Positions 1 through 7,240 of a stretch of DNA of 64,000 bases are shown here, one piece after another (position 1 is the first letter of the stretch; each line of letters starts with the position of its first letter). Both the position numbers and the translations under genes were made by a program. The notes under the pieces were generated by a model. It saw only the letters and a program-made list of their open reading frames with translations, was not told the DNA's origin and ran no database searches. The stretch is taken from assembly GCA_040755725.1 (NCBI GenBank), contig JBFMAI010000001.1, forward strand, positions 62,001 to 126,000. Reading direction: 5' to 3'. The stretch comes from JBFMAI01 sp040755725. GTDB lineage: Bacteria > Planctomycetota > Phycisphaerae > UBA1845 > Fen-1342.

Positions 1-1290
1 GACGGTGAATTCGCTGACGAAGCCGTTGAGCCCGGGCAGGCCGATGCTGGACAGGACGAAGAGGACGAAGAAGAAGGCGAGGATCGGCATCTGTCGGGCG
101 AGGCCGCCGATCTGGTCGAGGTTGCGCGTGTGGTAGCGTTCGTAGATCATGCCGACGACGAGGAACAGCGCCCCGGTGGAGAGGCCGTGGTTGACCATGT
201 ACAGGACGGAGCCGGACAGGCCGATCGGCAGGAGGCTGAACATGCCCAACATGCAGAAGCCGAGGTGCGAGACCGACGAATAGGCGACGAGCTTCTTCAC
301 GTCGCTCTGCACCCAGCAGCACAGGGCGCCCCAGATGATGCCCGCCACCGCAAGGACACCCATCGGCGCGGCCCACGCCAGGGCGCCCTCCGGCACCATC
401 GGCAGGGCGAACCGGAGGAAGCCGTAGGTGCCCAGCTTCAGCAGTACGCCGGCCAGCAGGACGCTGCCGGCAGTCGGGGCCTCGGTGTGCGCGAGTGGAA
501 GCCACGTGTGCAGCGGGAACAGTGGAACCTTGATCGCGAAGCCGCAGAAGAACGCGACGAACAGCAGCGACTGTTCGCGGGCCGACAGGCCGCCCGGGCC
601 CAGCAGCAGCGACGACAGCCGCACGAGGTCGAAGTCGATAACCGAGGTGCCGTGGATCTGGGCGGCCCGCAGGCCGAGGTACATGAGGCCGGCGAATGTG
701 ATGACGCTGCCGACGAAGGTGTACAGGAAGAACTTGTTGGCCGCGTACCGCCGCTCGGGGCCGCCCCAGATGCCGATTAGGAAGTACAGCGGGACGAGGG
801 TGAACTCGAAGAAGATGTAGAACAGCAGCACGTCGCGGGCGGCGAAGACGCCGATCATGCCGGTCGTCAGGGCCAGCAGCCAGGCGTAGTACTCGCGGAC
901 GCGGGTGCGGATGCCGGTGAAGCTGCACGCGACCGACAGCGGCACGAGTAGACCGGTGAGCGCGACCAGCGGGAGGCTGATGGCGTCGAGGCCGACGTGG
1001 TAGCGGAGGACGAAGCCGTTGTGCAGGACGCCGGCGGCGTCAGAAAGGTCCCACCGCTCGCCGACGGCGATCCAGCGGACGTTGGTCTGGCCGATGAGGG
1101 CGCCGGGGCCGTCGCGGTCCAGGGCGGCGGGCAGCGCGGGCCACAGCAGGCCGGCGAGAACCAGGATGACCAACCCCACCGCCAGCGCGATCCGCGGCGC
1201 GAGCGCTTCGCGCCGTTCGGGCAGTGCCCAGACGACCACCGCCGCCACAAGCGGGAGGAAGATCAACAGGTTGAGGGCCAAGGCCGCCAT
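1..1290 (-). CDS. nuoM: NADH-quinone oxidoreductase subunit M (partial, C-terminus cut by window edge)
   Basis: NuoM is one of the antiporter-like proton-pumping membrane subunits of respiratory complex I. The reading frame starts at ATG 1290-1288 and stays open to the window edge, giving 430 residues of an expected 500 or so; the C-terminus is missing. The translation is a series of hydrophobic helices. FFEFTLVPLYF (about residues 160-170) carries the conserved membrane glutamate of this family, followed by KVPLFPLHTWLP and SVSHLGFCMLG. It lies 119 bp downstream of nuoL, and that gap holds a copy of dispersed repeat A. It is the last nuo gene visible; nuoN would be expected beyond the window. 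Confidence 0.96.
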   Translation of the reverse strand, partial: MAALALNLLIFLPLVAAVVVWALPERREALAPRIALAVGLVILVLAGLLWPALPAALDRDGPGALIGQTNVRWIAVGERWDLSDAAGVLHNGFVLRYHVGLDAISLPLVALTGLLVPLSVACSFTGIRTRVREYYAWLLALTTGMIGVFAARDVLLFYIFFEFTLVPLYFLIGIWGGPERRYAANKFFLYTFVGSVITFAGLMYLGLRAAQIHGTSVIDFDLVRLSSLLLGPGGLSAREQSLLFVAFFCGFAIKVPLFPLHTWLPLAHTEAPTAGSVLLAGVLLKLGTYGFLRFALPMVPEGALAWAAPMGVLAVAGIIWGALCCWVQSDVKKLVAYSSVSHLGFCMLGMFSLLPIGLSGSVLYMVNHGLSTGALFLVVGMIYERYHTRNLDQIGGLARQMPILAFFFVLFVLSSIGLPGLNGFVSEFTV

Positions 1291-1325
1291 CGTGTTTCGG
1301 TTCCGGCGGACACGCCGCCGGTTGC

Positions 1326-1413
1326 TGAGAGCCGGGCGAGACGCCCGCACTCCCCTGTAGCGCCGGACCTCCGAGTCCGGCGTGCGACGGCCGGTGCGGA
1401 GCCCGGCTGCTAC
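1326..1413. repeat. Dispersed repeat family A, copy 1 (nuoL/nuoM junction)
   Basis: The stretch combines the hairpin GCGAGACGCCCGCACTCC with the palindrome CCGGACCTCCGAGTCCGG and the tail CGACGGCCGGTGCGGAGCC. The same ordered modules recur at 4789-4935 and 5593-5728, and the last module also at 15284-15345 and 50008-50067. Its minus-strand end GTAGC contributes the TAG stop codon of nuoL. Confidence 0.85.
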
Positions 1414-3593
1414 GCCAGGCCCCACAGCAGCAACAGCACCACCAATCCGAGCACCATGCCCAGCGCGTACGCCTGCAACGCTCCGCGCTGGACAAAGTGC
1501 AACGCCAACGCCATCCCGCGCGGGACGGCGGTCACACACCAGATCAGCCCATCCACGCCGTGATTGTCCGTCCCCCACAGCAGCCGTCCCAGGCCGCGGA
1601 GCGGGCGGACGAACGCACGGTCGTAAATCTCATCCACGTAGTATTTCGCGTTCCACAGGTTCCACAGCCCGCCGAGCAGCTTGCGGTCCGGCTCGTCGGT
1701 CGGGGCGGTGCCGTAGCGCAGCCACGCCAGCCCGATACCGGCCAGCGCGATCGCCGCCGACAGGTACATCAGCCACGGGGCCTCGCCGAGCGGCGGCGGC
1801 GTCCCGATGCTGCTGTTGTGCAGGTAGTGATGGAAGAAGCCGTGCGGGGCGAGCACGCCGAGGAACGACGCCGCCCCGGGGTGCCACGTCACGCCCAGGT
1901 AACCCGTCAAGACGGCCCCGATGGCCAGAATCCACAGCGGCCCGGTCATCACCGGCGGCGACTCGTGCGGGTGGTCCCCGGCTTCGGCGGGCAGCCGCGG
2001 TTTGCCGTGGAAGCAGAGAAAGAACATGCGGAAGGTGTAATAGGCGGTCAGCAGGGCGGTCAGCAGCATGAGCACGCCGACGACCGGGTGCCGCGCGAAC
2101 GCGGCGTGGACGATCTCGTCCTTGCTCCAGAAGCCGGCCAACAGCGGAAAACCCGCCAGCGCGAGGCAGCCGATAAGCATGACCTTGTACGTCTGCGGCA
2201 GGATGTGCCGCAGGCCGCTAAACTGGCGGACGTCGATGACGCCGCCCATCGCGTGCATCACGCTGCCGGCCCCGAGGAACAGCAGGGCCTTGAACCAGGC
2301 GTGCGTGAAGACGTGGAACACGCCGGAGTCGGGCGCGCGGCAGCCCAGGGCCACGAACATGAACGCGAGTTGGCTGATGGTCGAGTACGCCAGGATGCGT
2401 TTCATGTCGTACTGGGCCATGGCCATCGTCGCGGTGAGCAGCGCCCCGATGACGCCGATCGTCACGATCACGTCCAGCGCCAGCGGCGACGCGCCGAAGA
2501 TCGGCGTGCAGCGGGCGACCATGTAGATGCCGGCGGTGACCATCGTCGCCGCGTGGATCAGGGCCGAGACGGGCGTCGGGCCTTCCATCGCGTCGGGAAG
2601 CCATACGTACAGGGGGAACTGGGCGCTCTTGCCGACCGCCCCGCACAGCAGCAAGAGTGAAACCAGCGTGAGCTGGCCCTGCGTCATCGCCCCGGCGGCG
2701 ATGTACTTGAACACGGTGGCGTAGTCGAGCGGGTTCTCCCCCGCCGCCACGCGGTCCTTCAGGAACCAATACAGGCTGAAGATGCCGAGGGCGAAGCCGA
2801 AGTCGCCGATGCGGTTGACGATGAACGCTTTTTTGGCGGCGGCGGCGGCGGACGGCCGCTGGTAATAGAACCCGATGAGCAGGTAGCTGCACAGACCGAC
2901 CAGCTCCCAGCCGAGATACAGCAGCACGAAGTTGCCGGCCATCACGAGCGAGATCATCGAGAACACGAACAGGCCCATGCAGGCGAAGAAGCGCTCGTAG
3001 CCGCGCTCCGGGTGACCGTGATGATCGCGCATGTAGCCGATCGAGTAGATGATGATGACCAGAGAAACAAGCGTGACGTACAGCAACATGACGCCGGTCA
3101 GACCGTCGAAGTAGAAATTGACGGCGATCCACTGGTTGCGCTGGAGGCTGGAGCGGTCACCGAAGCTGATCCAGTTGTAGATGGTGTGCGTGAAGCCGGG
3201 GGCGTGCCCGGCGTGGCCGGTCGGCTCGCCGTGGCCGGTCCCAACTCCTCCCCCTTCCAGGGGGAGGTTGGGTAGGGGTTGAAGGTTGCGACCCTCCCCC
3301 AACCCCTCCCTGGAAGGGAGGGGGGTGTTGGCGTCCCCCAACCCCTCCCCAAGAGGGAGGGGAGTCTCGAGTGCCCCGTGCGTGGGCGACGGGTGGGCCC
3401 GATTCAAATCGAAGAACAGCGTGACGCCGAGGGCGGCAGAGATGAGCGCCCCCAGGACGACCGGCAAGTGGGCCCGCTCGGGCTTCTGCCGCGCGACCAC
3501 CAGCAGCCCGACGAGCACCGCGCCGAGCAACGGCCAGAACGGCAGCGTCGCGTACACCGTGGGCGACAGGATGGACGTCTCCGCCAGCGGCAC
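1410..3593 (-). CDS. nuoL: NADH-quinone oxidoreductase subunit L
   Basis: NuoL is the distal antiporter-like subunit of complex I with the long lateral helix. I place the start at GTG 3593-3591 (727 residues), because AAGGA sits seven bases upstream and the gene then begins two bases after the nuoK stop; the open frame itself extends further upstream inside nuoK. Family segments include LGWELVGLCSYLLIGFY with the key glutamate, KSAQFPLYVWLPDAM, and FRMFFLCFHG. The loop between the second helix and YNWISFGD is enlarged by about 60 residues rich in Pro, Leu, Gly and Glu (PLPLGEGLG, PLPSREGLGEG), which is a translated dispersed repeat (family D). The stop TAG lies in repeat A. Confidence 0.95.
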   Translation of the reverse strand: MPLAETSILSPTVYATLPFWPLLGAVLVGLLVVARQKPERAHLPVVLGALISAALGVTLFFDLNRAHPSPTHGALETPLPLGEGLGDANTPLPSREGLGEGRNLQPLPNLPLEGGGVGTGHGEPTGHAGHAPGFTHTIYNWISFGDRSSLQRNQWIAVNFYFDGLTGVMLLYVTLVSLVIIIYSIGYMRDHHGHPERGYERFFACMGLFVFSMISLVMAGNFVLLYLGWELVGLCSYLLIGFYYQRPSAAAAAKKAFIVNRIGDFGFALGIFSLYWFLKDRVAAGENPLDYATVFKYIAAGAMTQGQLTLVSLLLLCGAVGKSAQFPLYVWLPDAMEGPTPVSALIHAATMVTAGIYMVARCTPIFGASPLALDVIVTIGVIGALLTATMAMAQYDMKRILAYSTISQLAFMFVALGCRAPDSGVFHVFTHAWFKALLFLGAGSVMHAMGGVIDVRQFSGLRHILPQTYKVMLIGCLALAGFPLLAGFWSKDEIVHAAFARHPVVGVLMLLTALLTAYYTFRMFFLCFHGKPRLPAEAGDHPHESPPVMTGPLWILAIGAVLTGYLGVTWHPGAASFLGVLAPHGFFHHYLHNSSIGTPPPLGEAPWLMYLSAAIALAGIGLAWLRYGTAPTDEPDRKLLGGLWNLWNAKYYVDEIYDRAFVRPLRGLGRLLWGTDNHGVDGLIWCVTAVPRGMALALHFVQRGALQAYALGMVLGLVVLLLLWGLA
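3239..3366. repeat. Dispersed repeat family D inside nuoL (in-frame)
   Basis: Three imperfect copies of a C/G-homopolymer unit lie here: plus-strand CTTCCAGGGGGAGGTTGGG and two inverted forms around CCCCCAACCCCTCCC. They form long hairpins. Read on the minus strand they stay open in the nuoL frame and encode PLPLGEGLG-like units. A shorter relative is at 16672-16722 between two genes. Confidence 0.85.
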
Positions 3594-3595
3594 GT

Positions 3596-3907
3596 CTATT
3601 CGTCCTTCAGCGCGGTCCAGGCGTTGGCGTCCAGCGTCCCGCGGTGGCGATACAGCAGGACGACCAGCGCCAGCGCCACGGCGGCCTCCGCCGCCGCCAC
3701 GCCAATTAGAAACAGCGCGAACACCTGTCCGTCGAACGTCGGCCGGCCGTCGAGCGGATAGCGGCCCAGTGCGACGAGGTTGACGATGATGCCCTGGAAC
3801 ATCATCTCCGTACACAGGAAGATGATGATGAGGTTTCGGCGCGTGACGAACCCGATCAGCCCGAGGCTGAACAGCGCCGCGCCGAGCAGCAGGTAGGGCA
3901 CGAGCAT
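3596..3907 (-). CDS. nuoK: NADH-quinone oxidoreductase subunit K
   Basis: NuoK is a small three-helix membrane subunit of complex I that carries glutamates of the proton path. The product has 103 residues, the usual length. It contains LGLIGFVTRRNLIIIFLCTE, a variant of the conserved helix 1-2 region with the functional Glu, and AAAEAAVALALVVLLY with the second Glu. The ATG at 3907 overlaps the nuoJ stop as TGATG, so the two are translationally coupled, and nuoL begins two bases after its stop. Confidence 0.95.
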   Translation of the reverse strand: MLVPYLLLGAALFSLGLIGFVTRRNLIIIFLCTEMMFQGIIVNLVALGRYPLDGRPTFDGQVFALFLIGVAAAEAAVALALVVLLYRHRGTLDANAWTALKDE

Positions 3908-4599
3908 CAGGCTTCCCCCTCCAGTTCCAGTTCCTCTTCCACGGTCACCCGCCGGCGGGCAATCGCGATCGCCCCCACCATCGCCGCCAACAGCAGCAGC
4001 CCCGCGAGCTGCAGACCGACCACATACTGCGTCAGCAGCGGCGTGCCCACCGCCTCGACCGTGCCGGCAGCTTCCGCGGGGGACGCGGCCGGCAGCGGGG
4101 CCGCCGTACCCAGGAAGAACTGCCCCGCCAGCACGGTCAGCAGGGCAAACCCGCTCAGGCAGCCCCAGAACGGCTCGCGGGCCTTGAGATCGCACAAAGT
4201 CGGCCGGGCCTGCTGCGCGAGCATGATGACAAAAACGTACGTCACCAGGATCGCGCCGGCGTAGACGATGACGAGGGCCGCCGCCAGAAACTCCGCCTGC
4301 ATCCCGATCAGCAGTCCCGCCACCGCCGCCACGAGCAGTACGAAATACAGCGCGCTGTAGACCGGCTTGCGATGCGTGATAACCCGGACGGCGGCGAACA
4401 GGGCGACCAACGCGCAAACGATGAACAGCGTCAAGCCGCGTTCGCCCGCGGCGAGATTCACCGCCGTGAAGACAAGGACGCCGCCCGCGGCAGCCAAGGC
4501 GACCAGGCCGAGCCGTCCGCGGTCGGTCCGGCCGCCGGGCATGGCCAGAACCAGCCCGACCGCACCGAGGACCAGCAGCAGGATCAACGCGCTCGGCAT
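3907..4599 (-). CDS. nuoJ: NADH-quinone oxidoreductase subunit J
   Basis: NuoJ is a five-helix membrane subunit of complex I involved in coupling. The 230-residue product has the family pattern RKPVYSALYFVLL, then ALVIVYAGAILVTYVFVIML with the conserved Tyr-Ala-Gly helix break, and a C-terminal helix followed by an acidic tail (EEELELEGEA). Its length is slightly above the family mean because of an extra hydrophobic N-terminus of about 60 residues. The stop overlaps nuoK (TGATG). Upstream, 334 bp of repeats separate it from nuoI. Confidence 0.94.
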   Translation of the reverse strand: MPSALILLLVLGAVGLVLAMPGGRTDRGRLGLVALAAAGGVLVFTAVNLAAGERGLTLFIVCALVALFAAVRVITHRKPVYSALYFVLLVAAVAGLLIGMQAEFLAAALVIVYAGAILVTYVFVIMLAQQARPTLCDLKAREPFWGCLSGFALLTVLAGQFFLGTAAPLPAASPAEAAGTVEAVGTPLLTQYVVGLQLAGLLLLAAMVGAIAIARRRVTVEEELELEGEA

Positions 4600-4933
4600 T
4601 CCCTCGATCTTCCACTCGCCGGCGGCGCCACACCATCACGGCGGGCCGCCGCCATCGTGAGTCCTGGGGCCCAGCATAGCGCCCCAGGGGCCTGGCACGT
4701 GAGCGGCATTTCTACCCGATCCGCCGCCGCGTGCCTAGCCGTCCGCGGGATAAGTCACGGCGGGCCACATTCCGTAGCGCCGAAGCGCCGTGTCCGGCGC
4801 CGCCGGGGCCGGCTGCAGCGCCGGACCTCCGAGTCCGGCGTGCGACGGCCGGTACGGAGCCCGGTCGCCGAAGGCGACTCGCTGTGGCGAGCCGCTGCGC
4901 TGCCGGGTGGCACAGGCGTCCCGCCTGTGACCG
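4600..4933. repeat. nuoI/nuoJ intergenic spacer: hairpins plus repeat A copy 2 (4789-4935)
   Basis: No gene is seen in this 334-bp spacer. It holds a GC-rich palindrome near 4661-4692 (CTGGGGCC...GCCCCAG), then a full copy of repeat A: the CCGGACCTCCGAGTCCGG palindrome, CGACGGCCGGTACGGAGCC, GGTCGCCGAAGGCGACTCG and GTGGCGAGCCGCTGCG. The hairpin ACAGGCGTCCCGCCTGTGA at 4912-4930 ends next to the TAA stop of nuoI. Confidence 0.8.
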
Positions 4934-5536
4934 TTACACCTTCCGCTCGACGTTCGGCTGCGCCACGTCCTTGCTCTGGCCGCCGGTCAGGCCGTAATCG
5001 GTGATCGGCGGGTTCTTGCGCGGCTTCAGCTCTTTAGTCTCCTCATAAACCTGGAGGAGTTTCTCCTTGTCGAAGATCATCTCAGCGCGGGTCCGGCCGA
5101 CGAGCTCGTAGTGCGGGGTCAGTTCGATGGCGTCGCAGGGACAGGCCTCCTCGCACATGCCGCAGTAGATGCACCGCAGCTCGTCGATCTCGAACTTGAC
5201 CGGGTATTTCTCGCGGTCGGGCCAGGGCGACTCGCCCGCCTCGATGTGGATGCAGTGGACCGGGCACGCGGTGCTGCACATGAAGCAGGCCACGCACGCG
5301 ACCCGGCCGTCGGGGTCCTTGTTCAGTCGGTGGACGCCGCGGTAGTTCGCCACCCGCAGCGTGCCGCGGCCCTGGCGGGTGTCCTCGGGGTATTGGTGGA
5401 CCACCTGTTGTCGGCGGCCGAGATCGAACATGTGGCGCACGGTGGTCTTCAGGCCGTCGAGGATTTGCGGCAGGTAGAGCCGCTCAGCGGCGGTGAGCTC
5501 CGGTTCGCGGAGTTCGATGATGTCGTCGTCACGCAT
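4934..5536 (-). CDS. nuoI: NADH-quinone oxidoreductase subunit I
   Basis: NuoI carries iron-sulfur clusters N6a and N6b in the peripheral arm of complex I, passing electrons towards NuoB. The start is ATG 5536 (200 residues); the frame is open further upstream, but that part lies in repeat A and is not family-like. Two ferredoxin motifs are intact: CVACFMCSTACPVHC and CIYCGMCEEACPCD. The segment YPEDTRQGRGTLRVANYRG matches the family lead-in to cluster one. It is flanked on both sides by repeat A copies, toward nuoH (186 bp) and nuoJ (334 bp). Confidence 0.95.
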   Translation of the reverse strand: MRDDDIIELREPELTAAERLYLPQILDGLKTTVRHMFDLGRRQQVVHQYPEDTRQGRGTLRVANYRGVHRLNKDPDGRVACVACFMCSTACPVHCIHIEAGESPWPDREKYPVKFEIDELRCIYCGMCEEACPCDAIELTPHYELVGRTRAEMIFDKEKLLQVYEETKELKPRKNPPITDYGLTGGQSKDVAQPNVERKV

Positions 5537-5592
5537 ATCTCGATACCTCGATCGGCTCGCTCCAGGACGGCCGGCGGGCCGTCCGCTGCTGC

Positions 5593-5728
5593 AAGACGGG
5601 CGAGACGCCCGCACTCCCCCGTGGCCCCGGACCTCCGAGTCCGGCGTACGACGGCCGGTACGGAGCCCGGTCGCCGAAGGCGACCCGCTGTGGCGAGCCG
5701 CTACGAATCGGCCGGGTCGCCGCTACGC
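5593..5728. repeat. Dispersed repeat family A, copy 3 (nuoH/nuoI junction)
   Basis: This is a full-length copy: GCGAGACGCCCGCACTCC, CCGGACCTCCGAGTCCGG, GGCCGGTACGGAGCCCGG, TCGCCGAAGGCGACCCG and TGTGGCGAGCCGCTAC. On the minus strand, GTAGCGGC at its border contains the TAG stop of nuoH (5723-5725). Each module can fold into a hairpin. Confidence 0.85.
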
Positions 5729-7018
5729 GGGTACCGGCGGCAAGTCGCTCTGCCGTCCGGTGACCGGGGCCTTCGATCGTCCGGCGTACCACAACATTGT
5801 CAGCAGCGCCAACACGTTCACGCCCAGCGTGGCCCACCACTCGCGGTGTAGCCCCAGGGCGACCAGAATCGCAATCGCCGCCAGCAGCCCGATCCCCACC
5901 GGCACCAGCGACAGCCAGCACAGCCGCATGAGCTGGTCAAACCGGAAGCGGGGGATCGTCCAGCGAATCAGCATGAAGAAACCGATGAAGACGGTCACCT
6001 TGGCCAAGTAGACGCCGAACTTGATCAGCATGGCCCACCACGCCGTGCTGTCGGCCAACCAACTCGTAAACGGCAGCGGGGCCCAGCCGCCAAAGAACAG
6101 CGCGATCATGACGGCGCTGCCGGTGACCAGGTGGACATATTCGCCGAGGAAGAACATGGCGAACTTCATCGAGCTGTATTCCGTATGGAACCCGCCGACG
6201 AGTTCCTGTTCAGCTTCCGCCAGGTCGAACGGCGTGCGGTTGGCCTCGGCAAACGAGCTGACCAGCACGAGCAGGAACGGCAGGGGGTGCATGAAGACAT
6301 ACCAGACGCCGCTACGGGCCTGCTGGTTGACGATCTCCTCCAGCCGTAACGTGCCGGTCGTAAGCAGCAGGCACAGCAGGGCCAGCCCCAGCGGCAACTC
6401 GTAGCTGATCATCTGGGCCGCGGCCCGCATGCCGCCAAAGAAGGAGTACTTGTTGTTGCTGGCGTAGCCGGCCAGGACGATGCCGTACACGCCGACGGAG
6501 CCGACCGCGAGGACGTAGAGGATGCCGACGTTGAGGCTGGCGACCTGGGTGGAAACGCGGACGCCGGGGGCCCACGGCCATTCGACCTCGCCGGCCCAGG
6601 GGATGATGGCAAAGCCCAGCAGCGAGACGGCCAGAGCCAGCGTCGGGGCGAGCCAGAAGAGCGGCCGGTCCACGTGCAGCGGCGTGATGTCCTCTTTGAA
6701 GAAGAACTTCAGCCCGTCCGCCAGCGGCTGGAGCAGTCCCCAGAAGCCGACGCGGTTGGGGCCGTAGCGGTCCTGGGTGAAGCCGGCGATCTTGCGTTCG
6801 GCCAGGATGCAGATGGCGGTGCTGGTCATGATCAGGCCGATCATCGCGGCCATGACGACGACGGGGAACCAGAAAGGGTGCGACAGGATGTCGCGGTAGA
6901 GCGGGAAAAGCAGCCACAAGACCACGAAACCCGCCACGGCCAGGAGTCCGCCGCCGCCAAGAATCAGCAGCGGGCTGCGCAGCAGGGCTTCGATGCGTCG
7001 GACGGTGGGGTCGATCAT
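5723..7018 (-). CDS. nuoH: NADH-quinone oxidoreductase subunit H
   Basis: NuoH forms the quinone-binding heel of complex I between the membrane and peripheral arms. The product has 431 residues from ATG 7018, a little longer than the family average because of a hydrophilic C-terminal tail. Signature segments are AERKIAGFTQDRYGPNRVG near residues 73-91, the cytoplasmic loop EANRTPFDLAEAEQELVGGF rich in acidic residues, and EYSSMKFAMFFLGEY. Around eight membrane helices are evident. The stop TAG falls at the edge of repeat A copy 3. Confidence 0.96.
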   Translation of the reverse strand: MIDPTVRRIEALLRSPLLILGGGGLLAVAGFVVLWLLFPLYRDILSHPFWFPVVVMAAMIGLIMTSTAICILAERKIAGFTQDRYGPNRVGFWGLLQPLADGLKFFFKEDITPLHVDRPLFWLAPTLALAVSLLGFAIIPWAGEVEWPWAPGVRVSTQVASLNVGILYVLAVGSVGVYGIVLAGYASNNKYSFFGGMRAAAQMISYELPLGLALLCLLLTTGTLRLEEIVNQQARSGVWYVFMHPLPFLLVLVSSFAEANRTPFDLAEAEQELVGGFHTEYSSMKFAMFFLGEYVHLVTGSAVMIALFFGGWAPLPFTSWLADSTAWWAMLIKFGVYLAKVTVFIGFFMLIRWTIPRFRFDQLMRLCWLSLVPVGIGLLAAIAILVALGLHREWWATLGVNVLALLTMLWYAGRSKAPVTGRQSDLPPVPA

Positions 7019-7090
7019 GGTGTTGTGCTCGACATCGGTCGTGCGGTCATCCGAGGATAACGACTGCCGATGGTGGAGGTGCGGAGTTCA

Positions 7091-7193
7091 TAGTGCCAAG
7101 TGCAAAGTGGATGGCTTGCCGCGCCTTGGTCGGCTGCTGCGCGCGTGGGACTCGCGCCGCCGGTCACTTTGCACTTGACACTTTGCACTTTGT
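7091..7193. repeat. Dispersed repeat family C, copy 1 (nuoG/nuoH junction)
   Basis: The left arm (7091-7110, CCAAGTGCAAAGTGG core) and right arm (7162-7193, TCACTTTGCACTTGACAC) are inverted copies separated by about 50 bp. Each arm repeats a heptamer-like TGCAAAGTG/CACTTTGCA unit. It sits in the 222-bp spacer before nuoH. Related copies lie at 8888-9019, 11088-11208 and 36836-36925. Confidence 0.8.
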
Positions 7194-7240
7194 TTCTCGC
7201 CATTGGGTCTGCAATCACTGGCAACCTCTCGGCCGGCACT

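Noticed and set aside
1497..2660. Long open frames antisense to nuoL and other nuo genes
   Set aside because: They are shadow frames produced by the high third-position GC bias; amino-acid composition is Arg/Gly/Pro-rich and no family features appear.
3239..3366. CRISPR-like spacing of the C/G-rich units in nuoL
   Set aside because: The units are inverted, unequal and G/C-homopolymeric, only three in number, and lie in an intact coding frame; no cas genes are present in the window.
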